A stretch of DNA of 64,000 nt. It comes from Zobellia laminariae. GTDB taxonomy: Bacteria; Bacteroidota; Bacteroidia; Flavobacteriales; Flavobacteriaceae. Under the pieces are notes generated by a model. It was not told the DNA's origin and made no database searches. It worked only from the letters and a program-made list of their open reading frames with translations. Of this stretch, positions 9,820 to 23,000 are shown piece by piece. The stretch is taken from positions 166,283 through 230,282 of the forward strand of contig NZ_RCNS01000001.1 in assembly GCF_009725995.1 (NCBI RefSeq), written 5' to 3'. Numbering within the stretch: the first letter of the stretch is position 1; each line of letters begins with the position of its first letter. The position numbers were made by a program, and so were the translations under genes.

Positions 9820-10908
9820 TTAGTGATCTATTTTTATATTTTGTTCTAGTATTTGTTTCATACTTACATCTTCATAATTACGCCGTACAAAGTTCAAGGC
9901 CAAGTCTAATACTTCTCCCATAGTTTTAGCTTTTTTAAACTGCATATCAAGGGTCAGTTCATAAATTGCATCTCGCAACATCTCAATATTTTCCGGAGTA
10001 GAGATATGATCCTTTTTGGCAATAGCAATTAAACGTTTTATTCGAGCTCCCGAACTTAGGATTCGCTTAGCAACAATAGACCTTTCTTCCAATTTATACT
10101 GATCTATAGAATCTCTTGTCAATTTTTTTCTAACAAGCTCTACCATTTGGTAATTTTCCTTAAAAAATTGTGGCCTGTATACTTTTAATTTCCCTTCAAA
10201 ACACTGCTGATCAAAATCTATGGCACGAATACGATAGACCACATGATCAAAATCGTGTACCGGTACTATAACGTAGTTGTAAGACCTCATATCCCCTAAC
10301 AAACGTATCATACAACGTTCATTGAATTTAACGAACCCTTTGGCTAATTGCGATTTTTCAGATTCAGTACAATTGGGTAACATATCTTTTATAAAAACAT
10401 CACCGGGAATACCTGCAATATGCTCCTCGATCAATGTGTCTTTATACACCAAAAAGTGAAGGTTGTAAGGAGAAAGCATGTGCTCTAGTTCCAAACCATA
10501 AATACGTGAGGCATCGGTTTTTTTTACGTAGAAATAAGTAAAGTTATCATTCAATATATTTCTAACCTTAATCCGAAAAGGCTTTGAGTTACCAAAAGTG
10601 CAAAAGTCTACGGAATCAACATTTAAATACTTATGAATATTCTCATTACCATCAGAGAGAAGTATAGAGTATACTTTTTTCAGACTATTGTCTATTTCTA
10701 TTCTATCAAACTCCGAGTAATATACACGAACCCATAATGTATCTTGATCATCGGCATCATAAACCACGACCGATCCTGCAAAGCGCAACAAATCGTCATA
10801 AAAAATAGGAATTTCTGTTTTACGGCTATAGTGCCCTAAATATTGATCCAATTTTTTACAAACCGGATACGCCGGCTTTTTCTTAGACATTAATCGTTCT
10901 TCTGACAT
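9820..10908 (-). CDS. Uncharacterised protein with kinase-like (APH/HipA-type) motif series
   Basis: 362 aa from the first ATG, or 356 from Met7 (10890). I do not recognise a named family. Read as a protein-kinase-like fold, the expected marks appear in order: a lysine pair in FYVKKTDAS (residues 129-130), an acidic helix (YGLELEHML), a hinge-like LIEEHIAGIPGD (about 159-170), a catalytic-loop-like GDMRSYNYV with Asp206 and Asn211 at the APH spacing of five, and an AIDFDQ with Asp231/Asp233 like the metal-binding Asp loop. The C-terminal third is helical and basic. No signal peptide, so cytoplasmic. A promoter box just upstream (10913-10920) would put transcription start almost on the first ATG, which favours Met7. 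Kinase activity is inference. Confidence 0.6.
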   Translation of the reverse strand: MSEERLMSKKKPAYPVCKKLDQYLGHYSRKTEIPIFYDDLLRFAGSVVVYDADDQDTLWVRVYYSEFDRIEIDNSLKKVYSILLSDGNENIHKYLNVDSVDFCTFGNSKPFRIKVRNILNDNFTYFYVKKTDASRIYGLELEHMLSPYNLHFLVYKDTLIEEHIAGIPGDVFIKDMLPNCTESEKSQLAKGFVKFNERCMIRLLGDMRSYNYVIVPVHDFDHVVYRIRAIDFDQQCFEGKLKVYRPQFFKENYQMVELVRKKLTRDSIDQYKLEERSIVAKRILSSGARIKRLIAIAKKDHISTPENIEMLRDAIYELTLDMQFKKAKTMGEVLDLALNFVRRNYEDVSMKQILEQNIKIDH

Positions 10909-10912
10909 ACTA

Positions 10913-10941
10913 CAAATTTACTTACAAATTACTCATTTCAA
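10913..10941 (-). promoter_or_regulatory. Putative promoter of the kinase-like gene
   Basis: On the minus strand a TTG (10941-10939) is followed after 18 nt by TAAATTTG (10920-10913), a match to TAnnTTTG. Predicted transcription start is about 10907, at the annotated ATG. Confidence 0.45.
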
Positions 10942-11071
10942 TCTAATAACGTAATCGTTCCTAATAGATTTCATGCTTAAAACAACATATTTTGGGCGGT
11001 TGGCAACATTTATTTATTTAAGAGTGTAAACCTTAGTTATTTTGAAGCTAGACCCACTTGAAACCAACCCA

Positions 11072-14000
11072 ATGATTAATCTGTTTAAGCCCTACTTTAA
11101 AGCGATTCTTTTTTTTCTAATCGCATTTAGCACATTTTCTGGATTTGCACAATTAAGTGACCTGCATTATTTACCCCCGATGAAGCAAGGTTTAAATAAC
11201 CAAGGTATACAATACCAGGCGGTACATCTGTCTACTCCAGAAACCACAGCATTTACAATAAATGCATATAGAGGTACAAATACCACTCCTATACAGACAT
11301 TCTCTATTGATAATTTAAACCCAGCTGTTTGGAACTTAGCCAATGGGGACAACAACATTACCCTAGTAGATAATAACAACACCGGGATAGTACTTACTAA
11401 TAGTGGATTGCGTTTTGAAGCTCCTGGTGGTGAAAAATTCTATGTAAACTACAGAGGTAAATCTGCTGCACAAGCAGCTTCTTTGACTGCTAAGGGGCGG
11501 CAAGCTATGGGTACTAATTTTAAATGGGGTGGTGTTCCTAATAAAGGTAGTCAAGTTTCTAAATCCAACACTTTAGGTATCATGGCCACTGAAGATAACA
11601 CTACAGTTACCTTATCTGGTTATGACCCTGGCTGTGAATTTAGAGTGGGCGCTAATAGAGCAGGTATAACTGCAAATTCATATACGGTAACATTAGACAA
11701 GAACGAATCATTCGTTTTTGAAACCTATATAGGTACAGCTCCTACCCAAGCCCATGAAGACGGTTGGATCGGTGCTTCTATTGTAGCTACTAATGATATT
11801 GTTATAAGTAATGGTTCTATTAATTTTGGTAGTCAAGATGGCGCTAGTCATAGAGATGCAGGTATTGACCAACCCGTACCTATAAATAAGTTAGGTAAAG
11901 ATTATGTTTTTATAAGAGGTAACGGTAATGTTAATGGTCTTACGGAATTCCCCTTGGTTATTGCTACGGCAGACAATACACAGGTATTTGTTAACGGTGG
12001 CACCACACCTATAGCTACCATAAATAACGGTGAATATTTTAAAGTACCTAGCTCATACTACTCTTCTAATACAGTAGGTGCAAATATGTTTGTGCAAACA
12101 TCAAAAGATGTTTACGCTTATCAATCTATGGCGGGATCAAGTGCATTGTATACACAAGGATTAAATTTTGTGGCTCCCGTAAACTGTCTTTTACCAGACA
12201 AGATGGATAATATTCCTGATATCCGAAACATTGCCGGAAGTATTGTAACTGGTGGGTTAACAATTACAGCATCAGTAAACACTCCTGACAGTAACGTTAA
12301 AGTATTTCAAAATGGGGTTGAAATTAGTAAACCTGCATCTGACCCAGTAGCCGGGTCCGCTGATTGGAAAACATTTTTTATACCTAATCTAAACGGAAAT
12401 ATTAGCGTAACATCTACCGGTCCTATGGCCATAGGTTTTTTTGGATATAGCGGAGCGCAAGGTGTTGCAGGCTATTTCTCCGGTTTTGATACCGTACCAG
12501 AAGTAAGACTAGAAATCAACGGAGGTACTGTTGGGGATTGCTTTGCAGGATCAAGTATTTTTGAAGCTTCAGATGATAATTTTGATGCGTATCAGTGGTT
12601 TTTTGATGGTGTATTAATCCCAGGGGCAAACTCTTTTGATTATGCTGCCACCGTTGCGGGAGACTACTTTGTTAGAGGAACCAAAGGTCCTTGTACGTAT
12701 GACTCCCAGTCTATTACAGTTTTCTATTGCGAACCAGATGTTTTTATTGAAAAAACTGTAGACAAACCAGAAATAAATGAAGGAGAAACAGCCACTTTTA
12801 CCATTAGGGCTGAAAATAAATATTTCCGTGACATTACGAATCTACAGATTACCGATAATATTCCTGCTGGGTTAACCTTAGTAAACGCCAATACAATTAC
12901 AGGAAGTTGGAACGGAACAGTTTGGAACATTGGAACTTTAGAACCAGGAGATATTGTTTTTCTAGAGCTTGAAGTAAGAGCAGATGAAATAGACATCTTG
13001 CCTTTAATCAATCTCGTCAATACAGCTACCAATTCTCAAGACCAAACGGATGCTAATACTACAAGAGATGAGCCCTCTGCTAGAATTATTGTACATAATG
13101 ATTTTGATAATGACGGCGTAGTGGATAGTGTTGATTTGGATGATGATAATGACGGAGTTTTAGATGCCGTTGAACAAATGTGTATCATTTCTAATGATGT
13201 GGACTTCTCTTCACCATCTTCCACTGTGTTAGGTGGTAGTGCCGTCACAGAGATTTTTACAAATTTCAATGGTTTTTGGAGAAGTTCTTCTTCTTCAATA
13301 AATCCAGTATTGCCAAACTTATCACATGAATTATTGGCATTCACCTCTGGAGGCACCACTTTTAGCACCGGGGTTGCAGACGATGACGTTTATGACTCCA
13401 ACGGAAATGGTTTAATAGACGGTATAGACTCCAATAATGATGGTATCGCGGATATTTCAGCCACAGAATCTAGCTGGATGGCTTTATCCCCATCAAGCAA
13501 TATTTATAGCGAGGCAACTTTAGAAACCAGTTTAAATGATGGGAATCTTGATAATGCTTTGGGATTGACCGTTATAAACGATCCTACAACAGACCCATTA
13601 AACCCTTTATTGACGAACGGACAAAACGGATTAGATTTAGGTACCGGTGTTGTTAACATCGGCGATACATGGACTTATGAAATAGATCCTATCGTAGCTA
13701 CTAATGTGGGTGATGGTATTCCAGATATATTATTAACCCAAGTTGCAGACCCAAGTGGTGTCGGTCACGTTGTAAGTCTTTATGATGCCACAGGTGCTCC
13801 TCTAGGTAACGCAGTACGTGTGCAGGCCTCAAGTGGAGGAGCACTTACCAGCGTTGTTGGCTCTTATAGATTAGATGTTTACCACGCAAACGGAAGCGTC
13901 TTCTTTAATAATACCACTAGAGATTATCGTTTGGCTACAGTAGAATTGTCAGAATTTGGTATACCCACCGCTAGTTTAAGTGACGTATCCTATCTACGAT

Positions 14001-17000
14001 TAGAACTTGGTTCAAATGCCGATGTTGCATTTTTATCCTACAATACAGCGTCCTTTTCAGGATTTTGTGCGAATCTAGATACCGATATGGATGGCTTTCC
14101 TGATCATTTGGACCTTGATAGTGATGATGACGGTTGTAGTGATGCAAACGAATTTTATAAAAGTGATACTGCAGATGGTGGTGATGGAGGAGAATATGGT
14201 ACAGGAGTTCCTGTAGTTGACCCTGCTGATGGAACCGTGAACGCAGCGTCTTACAATCAGGTATTTGCTCCGGTTATTGTACTGGGCAATACTACTGAGG
14301 AACTAGGTGGTACGGATATTAATGGTCAAGATGTAAGTTTAGGAGATACCTTTAATTATGTAATACGATTTCAAAATACCGGTGATGATGATGCAACCAA
14401 TTTCACTATAAGAGATGTTTTACCTAATAATGTTACCCTAGACAATATAAATATTGATGATGCTCCGGGAGTAACAAATACATATGATATAAGTACACAA
14501 ACCATTAGTTTTAGTATTCCTGACAACTTGGTACAAATTGGTGATCCTGAATATAATATTAAGATTACAGTTTCAATTTCTGGGGATTGTTCTGAATTTG
14601 TTGCGGCCTGTGCTTCTCAGTTAGAGAATAACGCTTTTGCAACGTACCAAGGTATTATCAATACCAGTACATTTTCAGATGAGGATGGTAGCAACACAGC
14701 CGGTTCTTGTACCTCTACCTTAGAAGTAGCAGCAAACAATGTGGCTGATGCACTTACCAATTGTAATGTGGCACGTTCCGTACAACTTTGTGGGGCCGAT
14801 GCAGAACTTACAGCTGGTTCAGGTTTTGAAACTTACAACTGGGCTATTGACACAAATAATAACGGAACAATTGATTCAGGAGATACTTTATTGAACGATG
14901 GAGATCCTGACAGTGACCCAAGTACTTTAACTATAACTACCGTAGGTAATTATATTGTTGAAAAAACAGTGAGTAATGGTTGCTCTAATCATACAGAATT
15001 AATTTCCGTAGAACGCTATGGAGCAACTCAGACTAATCCAATTATCGAATACTTTAATCAAGTTAATGGTGATAGTAACCCAGATAACAACATTCAAGGA
15101 GAAATCGTTACTTGTTCTATAGATGGAAACTCAATGCCCAATATTTTCCTTTGTGGTACTAGTGATAGCGCTTTTATTCAATTAGGTATTACAGATGCAC
15201 AAAGCATTACTTGGCAGAAATTAGATGAAAGTAGTTGTAATGAAGCAACTTGTGGTGAAGTTAGCGATGACTGTGCCAATACTGATAGCAATTGGACTTG
15301 GACTCAAGAGGCTGTTTCAAATAATTTTACCATTACCGAAAGTGGAAAATTTAGAGTCGTTATCGCCTATGAAGGTGGATGTTTTAGCAGATTCTATTTT
15401 AACGCTTATCAAAACACCCTTAATATTCCTGAGCCAGATTCTTCTGATATTATTTGTGATACAGATGGTTCAATACGGGTTATTGATTTAGGCCCGGGAT
15501 ATGGTTATCAATTATTTGATGTAGCTAATAACACTATTGCTGTTCCTTTTACTGCGGGTCAAGGCCCAAACTTTGATATTACTACTAGCGGTACTTATAA
15601 GGTTCAAATTACGCAACTTGACCCATCAACTGGGGCTCCAATAGCCAATAGCTGTGTGTTTGAAACTGAAGATATCGGAATTCAAGAAAGAATTTTTGAA
15701 GTAACCCTTAGTAGTACCCCTGAAGATTGTGATGAACTTGGAACCGTAGGTATTCAGGCATTAAACGTTTCCCCAGAGTACAGCTATGAGCTTTTCTTTG
15801 ATAACGGTAGCGGAAGTGCCGGGGCATTTGTTACAAACAATTTGGTTTCTACAGACAACACCCACACTTTTACAGGAGTTGCCGCAGGAAACTACGTAGT
15901 TGTAACTACTACAACAGATGGTTGTAGAGATGTTGATACGATTACCGTAGCCGAAATTCCTAAATTGATATTAACTGCTGCAACCCAAGAAGATATTACC
16001 TGTACACCAGGTGTTATCAACCTAACTCCATCAGGAGGAACAACGAACTATAAATATGCTATTTGGAGTAAAAATGGCGTCCTTAATTATACCGACGAAG
16101 CTAGTATTCCTGATGCGGATTATACTCCCAACACAACATTTTTATTTGGTTATGAGGGCAGTCCTTCTACTTATGTTCCTAATGCTGACGGCGATTATGT
16201 TTTTGTTGTCAAGGATGATAACGGTTGTTTTGGATTCTCAAATAGTGTACATATAGACGATTTAGGTACGGTTAGTATCACTGCTTCTAATTCAGAAATT
16301 ACTTGTGCAGATTCATCTACTTCCGTATTAATTATTAATGCTACAGGGGGTACCGCACCTTATCAATATAGTTTAGATGGTGGCACAACCTACCAAACTG
16401 AAAATTTCTTTAACAATATAGCTGCTGGTAATTACACGATTACCGTTATGGACTCTAGTGGTGTTACCGGAACTGGTTGTGAAGAATCTATACCATATGA
16501 GGTTGTTCAACCTTTTAGACTTACAGCATCTCCAGCAATTATCGAAGACGCTTCTTGTGATACTTCTGGTGCTACAATTCCAACCGCTCTAGTAAAGATA
16601 TTGAATACCACTGGTGGTCAAGCTCCGTATGAGTACAGTTTTGATGGCGGAAGTACTTTTAATATAATTGAAGAAAAACGTTTGGCTTCGGGTACTCACC
16701 AATTGGTAGTAAAAGATGCCTTAGGATGTTCTACAGATTTAGAAATTACGGTTCCTAACATCATTGCAGACCCTAGTTTTGGTAATGATGTTACTTATAC
16801 TTGTGATGGTAATGGCGTCATAACCATTACACCATCTAATACAACAGATTTCTCATACGAATACCAACTAAACGGCACTGATAATACGCCTATAGATAAT
16901 AATATTTTTGATGCTGTAACTCCGGGTACACAAACTGTAACTGTAGGGTATACAAGTACCATAGCAGCCAATCAAAGTACATTGTTCCTTGAGAACTTTG

Positions 17001-20000
17001 GAACTGGAGTTACTACTCAAATTGCAGAAGTAGGTCCTGGATATTGTTACGAACCTCAAGACGGTACAGATACTGCTTGCAATTTGGGCCCTGCCGGAAT
17101 TTTGGTTAATGCCGAGTATGCAGTAACCAATAGAGTGACCAATCCTAATACCACTTGGAGAAGTCCTAATGACCATACTGGTTTGACCGATGGTAGATTT
17201 ATGGCAATTGGTGTGAGCGTCTCTGCAGGAAACAATAACATTCTATGGTCTAGAACAGGTTTAGATGTATTGGCAAATCAAGATATTACAATTTCTTTTT
17301 ACGCGTATAACCTTCAAGTAGATGGTACTCCAGGTCGCGAACCAGAAGTACTTGTAGAACTAGTGGATGCCTCTGGAACTGTAATTAACAGTATGGCAAC
17401 AACTGCTATTGATAAAAACAACAATGCAGATGACTGGCACTTCAGAGAGGTAACGTTTAACCCTGGTGCAAATACAGTTGCTGGTGTTTTATTACGTACC
17501 AATCTAGATAGTGATGACGGGAACTTCTTGGTTTTAGATGATATCCAAGCAATCCAAACTCCTGAAATATGTGAAAAAACACAAGATATTACGGTTGTTG
17601 TAGAATCTGGAAAAGCTTTTGAAGTAGCTATTTTAGGAAGTGCAAACCCAACTTGTAACGGTAATGATAATGGTGACATTCGTTTTGAAGTAACTAATTT
17701 TGATCCTACTTTTGGATATAGGTATTCTATTGACGGAGGTATTACTTGGATAACAGAAACTACTTCTCCAATAAATACCCCTTCTACCCTTGCGGACGGT
17801 ACATACAATGTAATGGTCGAAAAAATAGACGACAATACGTGTACCGCTACCTCAGCTACTACCGTTACTCTAACTTCACCAAACATATTAACAGCAAGTC
17901 TACAACAGACAGCTGAATTTACATGTTTTAATACTGGTGCTACATTGGAAGCAACGGCAACTGGAGGTACTCCTGGTTATGAATATCAGTTAGAATTAAC
18001 AGATGGAACTGTAATTAGACCTTCTAGTAGTTCATCACAATTCCTAAATGTACCACAAGGGGATTACTATGTAAGAATTAGCGATTTAAACAATTGCGAA
18101 ACTTTATCTCCTACGGCCGTTACCATTGCCCAACCAAATACGGTAAGTTTTGATTTAACCGCTACACAATGTTATGACGGACTTAGCAACGGAACAGTAA
18201 CTGCTACGGTAACTGACGGAAATGGAAATTATTCATTCAGACTAAATAACGGAGCATGGCAAACCCCTACTCCTATTACAGGTTTAGCATATACTTTTAG
18301 TAACTTATCAGAAGGAACTTTTGATATTGAAGTAACTGACCAGTATGGTTGTGTTTCTGCTATACAGTCTATTACCATTGCTCCAACAATTACACTTAGT
18401 GTGGTTCCAACAAATGCTAGTGTTTGTGCCGATGGTACTTTAACAGCAACGGCGTCTGGTGGTGACAGCAATTTTGTATACGCGTTTATTCCTTCTGGAA
18501 ATACAGTTGTAGATAGTGATTTCTCTGCTTCTAACACTACCTCAATTGCTTTAGCCAATATTGGAAATTATGATATTTATGTAAGAGATAAAGCAAATGG
18601 TACCGATGCATGCCAAACTATGGTTACAGAGACCATTGCTGCTAATCCAGTTTTAGCAATGACCGCTGTACCTACAGACCCTGAATGTCATGATGGTACT
18701 GGTAGTATTGCAGTGAATATTAGTGACGGATTATCACCTTTTGATTATCGTTTGGTAGATATGACCAATGGAACACCTGATCAAGTTCAAACTAATGTCA
18801 CGGGTAATACCAAAACATATTACAACTTGGCGCCAGGTACCTATGATGTAATTATTACAGATGATGCTGGTTGTTCAGAAAATGAAACTGTGGTTATTAA
18901 TCAACCTGCCGAGTTAACTGCCGTTATAGTTTTAGCCTACGCTAGTGATTGTACAGGTGGAGCAGCTGATTTTGGTTTCGATTTTACCAGTGTTACAACC
19001 GGACTTGCAGGAACAATTGAATATAGTGCTGATGGTGGTACCACTTGGGTATCAAATCCTGTATTCAGAGGATATACTTCTGGTGACGAGGTTTACCCTT
19101 CTCTTCGTACAATAGATGGTAGCAGCAATTTAATCTGTCAGACAGATCTTCCTAGAGAGATTATACCTAATCCTTTAGATGATTTAGATATAACTACTTC
19201 TTCTGTAGTTGAAAACTGCGATGAACTAAAAGTTGAAGTACAAGGTGGTGAGGGAATACCTGGATATGAATATGCATATTCTAATGACCCGTCAAATTTT
19301 GATGCTACAACGGCTACATGGCACGTTGGTGGTAGCACTCATCTTGATGGTACTGCCGTAACAGCAGGTCATGGTAGTTATGAATTTACGAACTTGATTC
19401 CGGGTAGAACTTATGTGTTCTACGTTAGAGATAGTAATACGCCAAGTTGTACAAGACAAAGTACTGTAAATGTAAATGAGATTGCAGGTGGTTTACCTAT
19501 GGTCATCACTGCAGATATTACCCCTTCTTGTAGCACTTCAAATAATGGTGCCATTACATATACAATTGTAGATGAAGATGGTATTACCGAACCGAATATG
19601 GAATGGTTCTTATATGATGTTAATGGCGTACTTATTAGAGATAGTGCAGGTACGGTTGTATATAACAATACAATTACTATCACCAATCTAGCGCCAGACG
19701 AATATTATATAGAAGTAAGACAAATAGATAGTGGTGGTGCACAACAATGTATCAGCGCCAGTGAAAACGAAATCTTAGATGAGTTAGAAATCATCACAGG
19801 AGACACAAGTTCAATTCAGGATATATCTTGTGAGAACCCTGGCTTAATCAAAATAGATAATGTTCAAGGTGGTGGAGGTACTTATTTCTATACCATTACT
19901 GGTCCTAGTCCTTTTACTACTATTTCAACTACAAGCGATAATCCAATTGAGATAGCTGCAAATTCTCCTGCTGGCACATATACTGTTACTGTAGAAGATC

Positions 20001-23000
20001 AATATGGTTGTTCGTACAACCTAATTGATGTTCCAATGAATTTCATGGCCGCACCAAGTATTACTGATGTGGTGATAGCTAATTGTGACACCAATGCATC
20101 TGTTACCATTAATGCAACTGGTACAGGTACAATTCTATATTCTTTAGATGGTGGAAGTTCATATCAAAACAATGGAGGTGTTTACAATACTGTTCCAGCG
20201 GGTAACTATGATGTATTTATAAAAGATGCTTCTGGTTGTATAGACACTTTAAATATAGACGTACACCCTACTCTACAAGCTTCGGCAAGTTTAGATAAAC
20301 AATTAGGTTGTGATGCTGGTTTTGAAGCAGAAATAGCAATAGAAGGTCTTGCAGGTTCTGGAAATTATGAATTTGAAATCTTAGATAGCGCCTCAGCTAA
20401 TGTAGTTACACGTCAAACCCTAACAGGTGGAGCAATGAACGTAGCAGTAAGTGTTCCGGATAATACTATAGATACAGATTACACAGTTAACGTTTATGAT
20501 ATAGGAACCGCTTTACCAAATTGTAGTAGGACTTTTACTGTGAAGATTCCGCCAGCAATAAGACCAGATTTTACTGGCAACCCAACAGATGTAAGTTGTT
20601 CTGGTGCAAATGATGGTAGTATAGAATTGGTTCAAACCAACAATGGTAACAATCCATTAACCTATACATTAACGCCTATGCCTGCAGGTGCATCTTGGGA
20701 TGCTACCACCCAATCATACATAAACCTACCCGGTGGCACGTATGATGTGGAAGCTAGAGGCCCTAATAACTGTCCAATAGTAAAATCTATAACAGTAAAT
20801 GAAAACGCGCTTATTACTTTTGCCTTACCTGTTGTAGACCAATTTGGTTGTACTAGTGATAACAACACTAACAACGCAACTATTACTATTGATTTGAGTA
20901 GTATTTCTAACGGAAGTGGTACTTATGATCGTTTTGAATTCATAGATGACGCTACTTCTAACGTACTCCAAAATAGCAGCAGCTTAGTCTATGAGTACAC
21001 AGATGTTGCGGGTGGCAATGTTATTGTTCGCGTATATGATGATGAAGGTTGTTCTGTAGAACAGACGGTAACGGTAAATGCTTATGATGCTTTAGTTGAT
21101 GCTACAGTTGTAGTAACACGCGAAATTGACTGTGTTAATAGTGGTGAAGATTTAAGAATAGACGTTACTAGCTCTATTACTAATTCTACTACTGACCTTA
21201 GCAATTATGAGTTTAGAATCTTGCCTTCCACTACCTACCAAGCATCTAATGAGTTCTTGAATAGATTAGAAGGTAACTATACCATAGGTATAAGAAATAT
21301 TACTACGGGTTGTGAAATTACAAGAAGCCACACCGTAGAAGACCCAAATACATTTAATGTAGTTGTAGATAAATTATCTGATGTTGTTTGTCACGGAACT
21401 GATGGAAGTATTCAAATTACTTTTACCGATGCTACTTATACTGGTAATTTTGATTGGGAAGTTTTAAATGCCGATGGCACAGCAACAACCCGAACGGATG
21501 ACGAAGGTATTTTTAGTGGTACAGGTACAACCGCTTCTGTTCCAGTAGCAGCAGGTAATTATATTGTTAGAGTTGCACAAGTTGGTTTCCCAGAATGTAG
21601 CCAAGAACGTGCAATTACTATAACAACCCCAAGTGCACCAGTTTCATTGGCTACTATAGAAACTAAGGATGTTGGCTGTTCCAATGATATGGGTAGTGCC
21701 AATATTATACCTAACGGTGGTGAAGCACCTTATGATATTATATTAACCCACACCCCTTCTGGCACAACTTACCCAGCTAATGCTGTGAACAGTTACTTGT
21801 TTAGAGGTTTAAGCGATGGACAGTATTCTGTTGAAGTGACAGATAACTTAGGTTGTACGGTACCTTTTAACAATGCATTTGTATTGTCTCCACCAGAGCC
21901 AATAGCTGCAAGTATTCAATCAATAGTAGAATTAGTTTGCGAAGGTGGTACCGATGCAGAAATAACTGCAGAATTTACACCAAGAACTATTAGCAACCCT
22001 ACACCAAGTTATAGATATATTCTTAAGACTTATGATAGTGATGCTCCAGGTGCTAATCTGTTACAGACTTCAAACTCTCAAACTACAGCCACTTTTAGCA
22101 ACTTAAGGTCTGGTTTCTATAGCATTACTATTTTAGACGACTTAAATTGTTCTGACGAAACCAATATTGTAGAGATTGTTGAACCTACCAAAGTAGAAGG
22201 CTCAATAGTAACCGCACAACGTTTGGGTTGTTTGTCTGATGCAGAGCTATTGTTAACAGCTTCTGGCGGTACAGGGCCATATGCTTGGAACACTACTGGT
22301 ATTCCTCCGTTCAATAATATGAACGAAACTAGTGGACCTAACACCCATTTGTTTACGGGTATTACTGCAGGTACTTATCAATACTATTTACAGGATAGTG
22401 AAGGTTGTATCTCCGTTATTACGAACAGTATTACTATCAATCCAATTATCCCTTTAACGGTAACATTGGATAATGATAATCCAACAATTAATTGTAATGG
22501 TGATAATTCTGGAGTTATTGATGCAGAAGCTGCAGGCGGATTAGGTAATTACCAATACGCGTTGTTCTCAGATTCAGGTTTAACCAACGAAGTAAGTCCG
22601 AATCAACCAACAGGTTTATTTACAGATTTATTGGCAGGCACCTATTTTGTTAGAGTACAAAGTGATGATTGTCAAGTAACATCTTCGGCAATAATAATTA
22701 CCCAGCCAGACCCACTTCTTATAGATACGGGTAACACCATTTTTAATGATGTAACCTGTAACGGAGCAGATGATGGTAGCATTACTGTAAATATGCTTGG
22801 TGGAACAGGTATTTATCAATATGCCATCTCTCCTAACTTAGATAGATTTAGTGATGACAATACTTTTGACGAGCTTGCTCCAGGAGATTACACCATAATT
22901 GCTCAAGATTCTAATGGATGTTTTGAACTTTTTGAAGCTACCATAGAAGAACCTGAAGTATTAGAAGTATCCGCTATAGCCACACCAGAAATTTGTGCTG

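Noticed and set aside
17314..17886. A 190-codon minus-strand frame inside the giant gene
   Set aside because: Antisense shadow of a clear coding region; no promoter or family resemblance.
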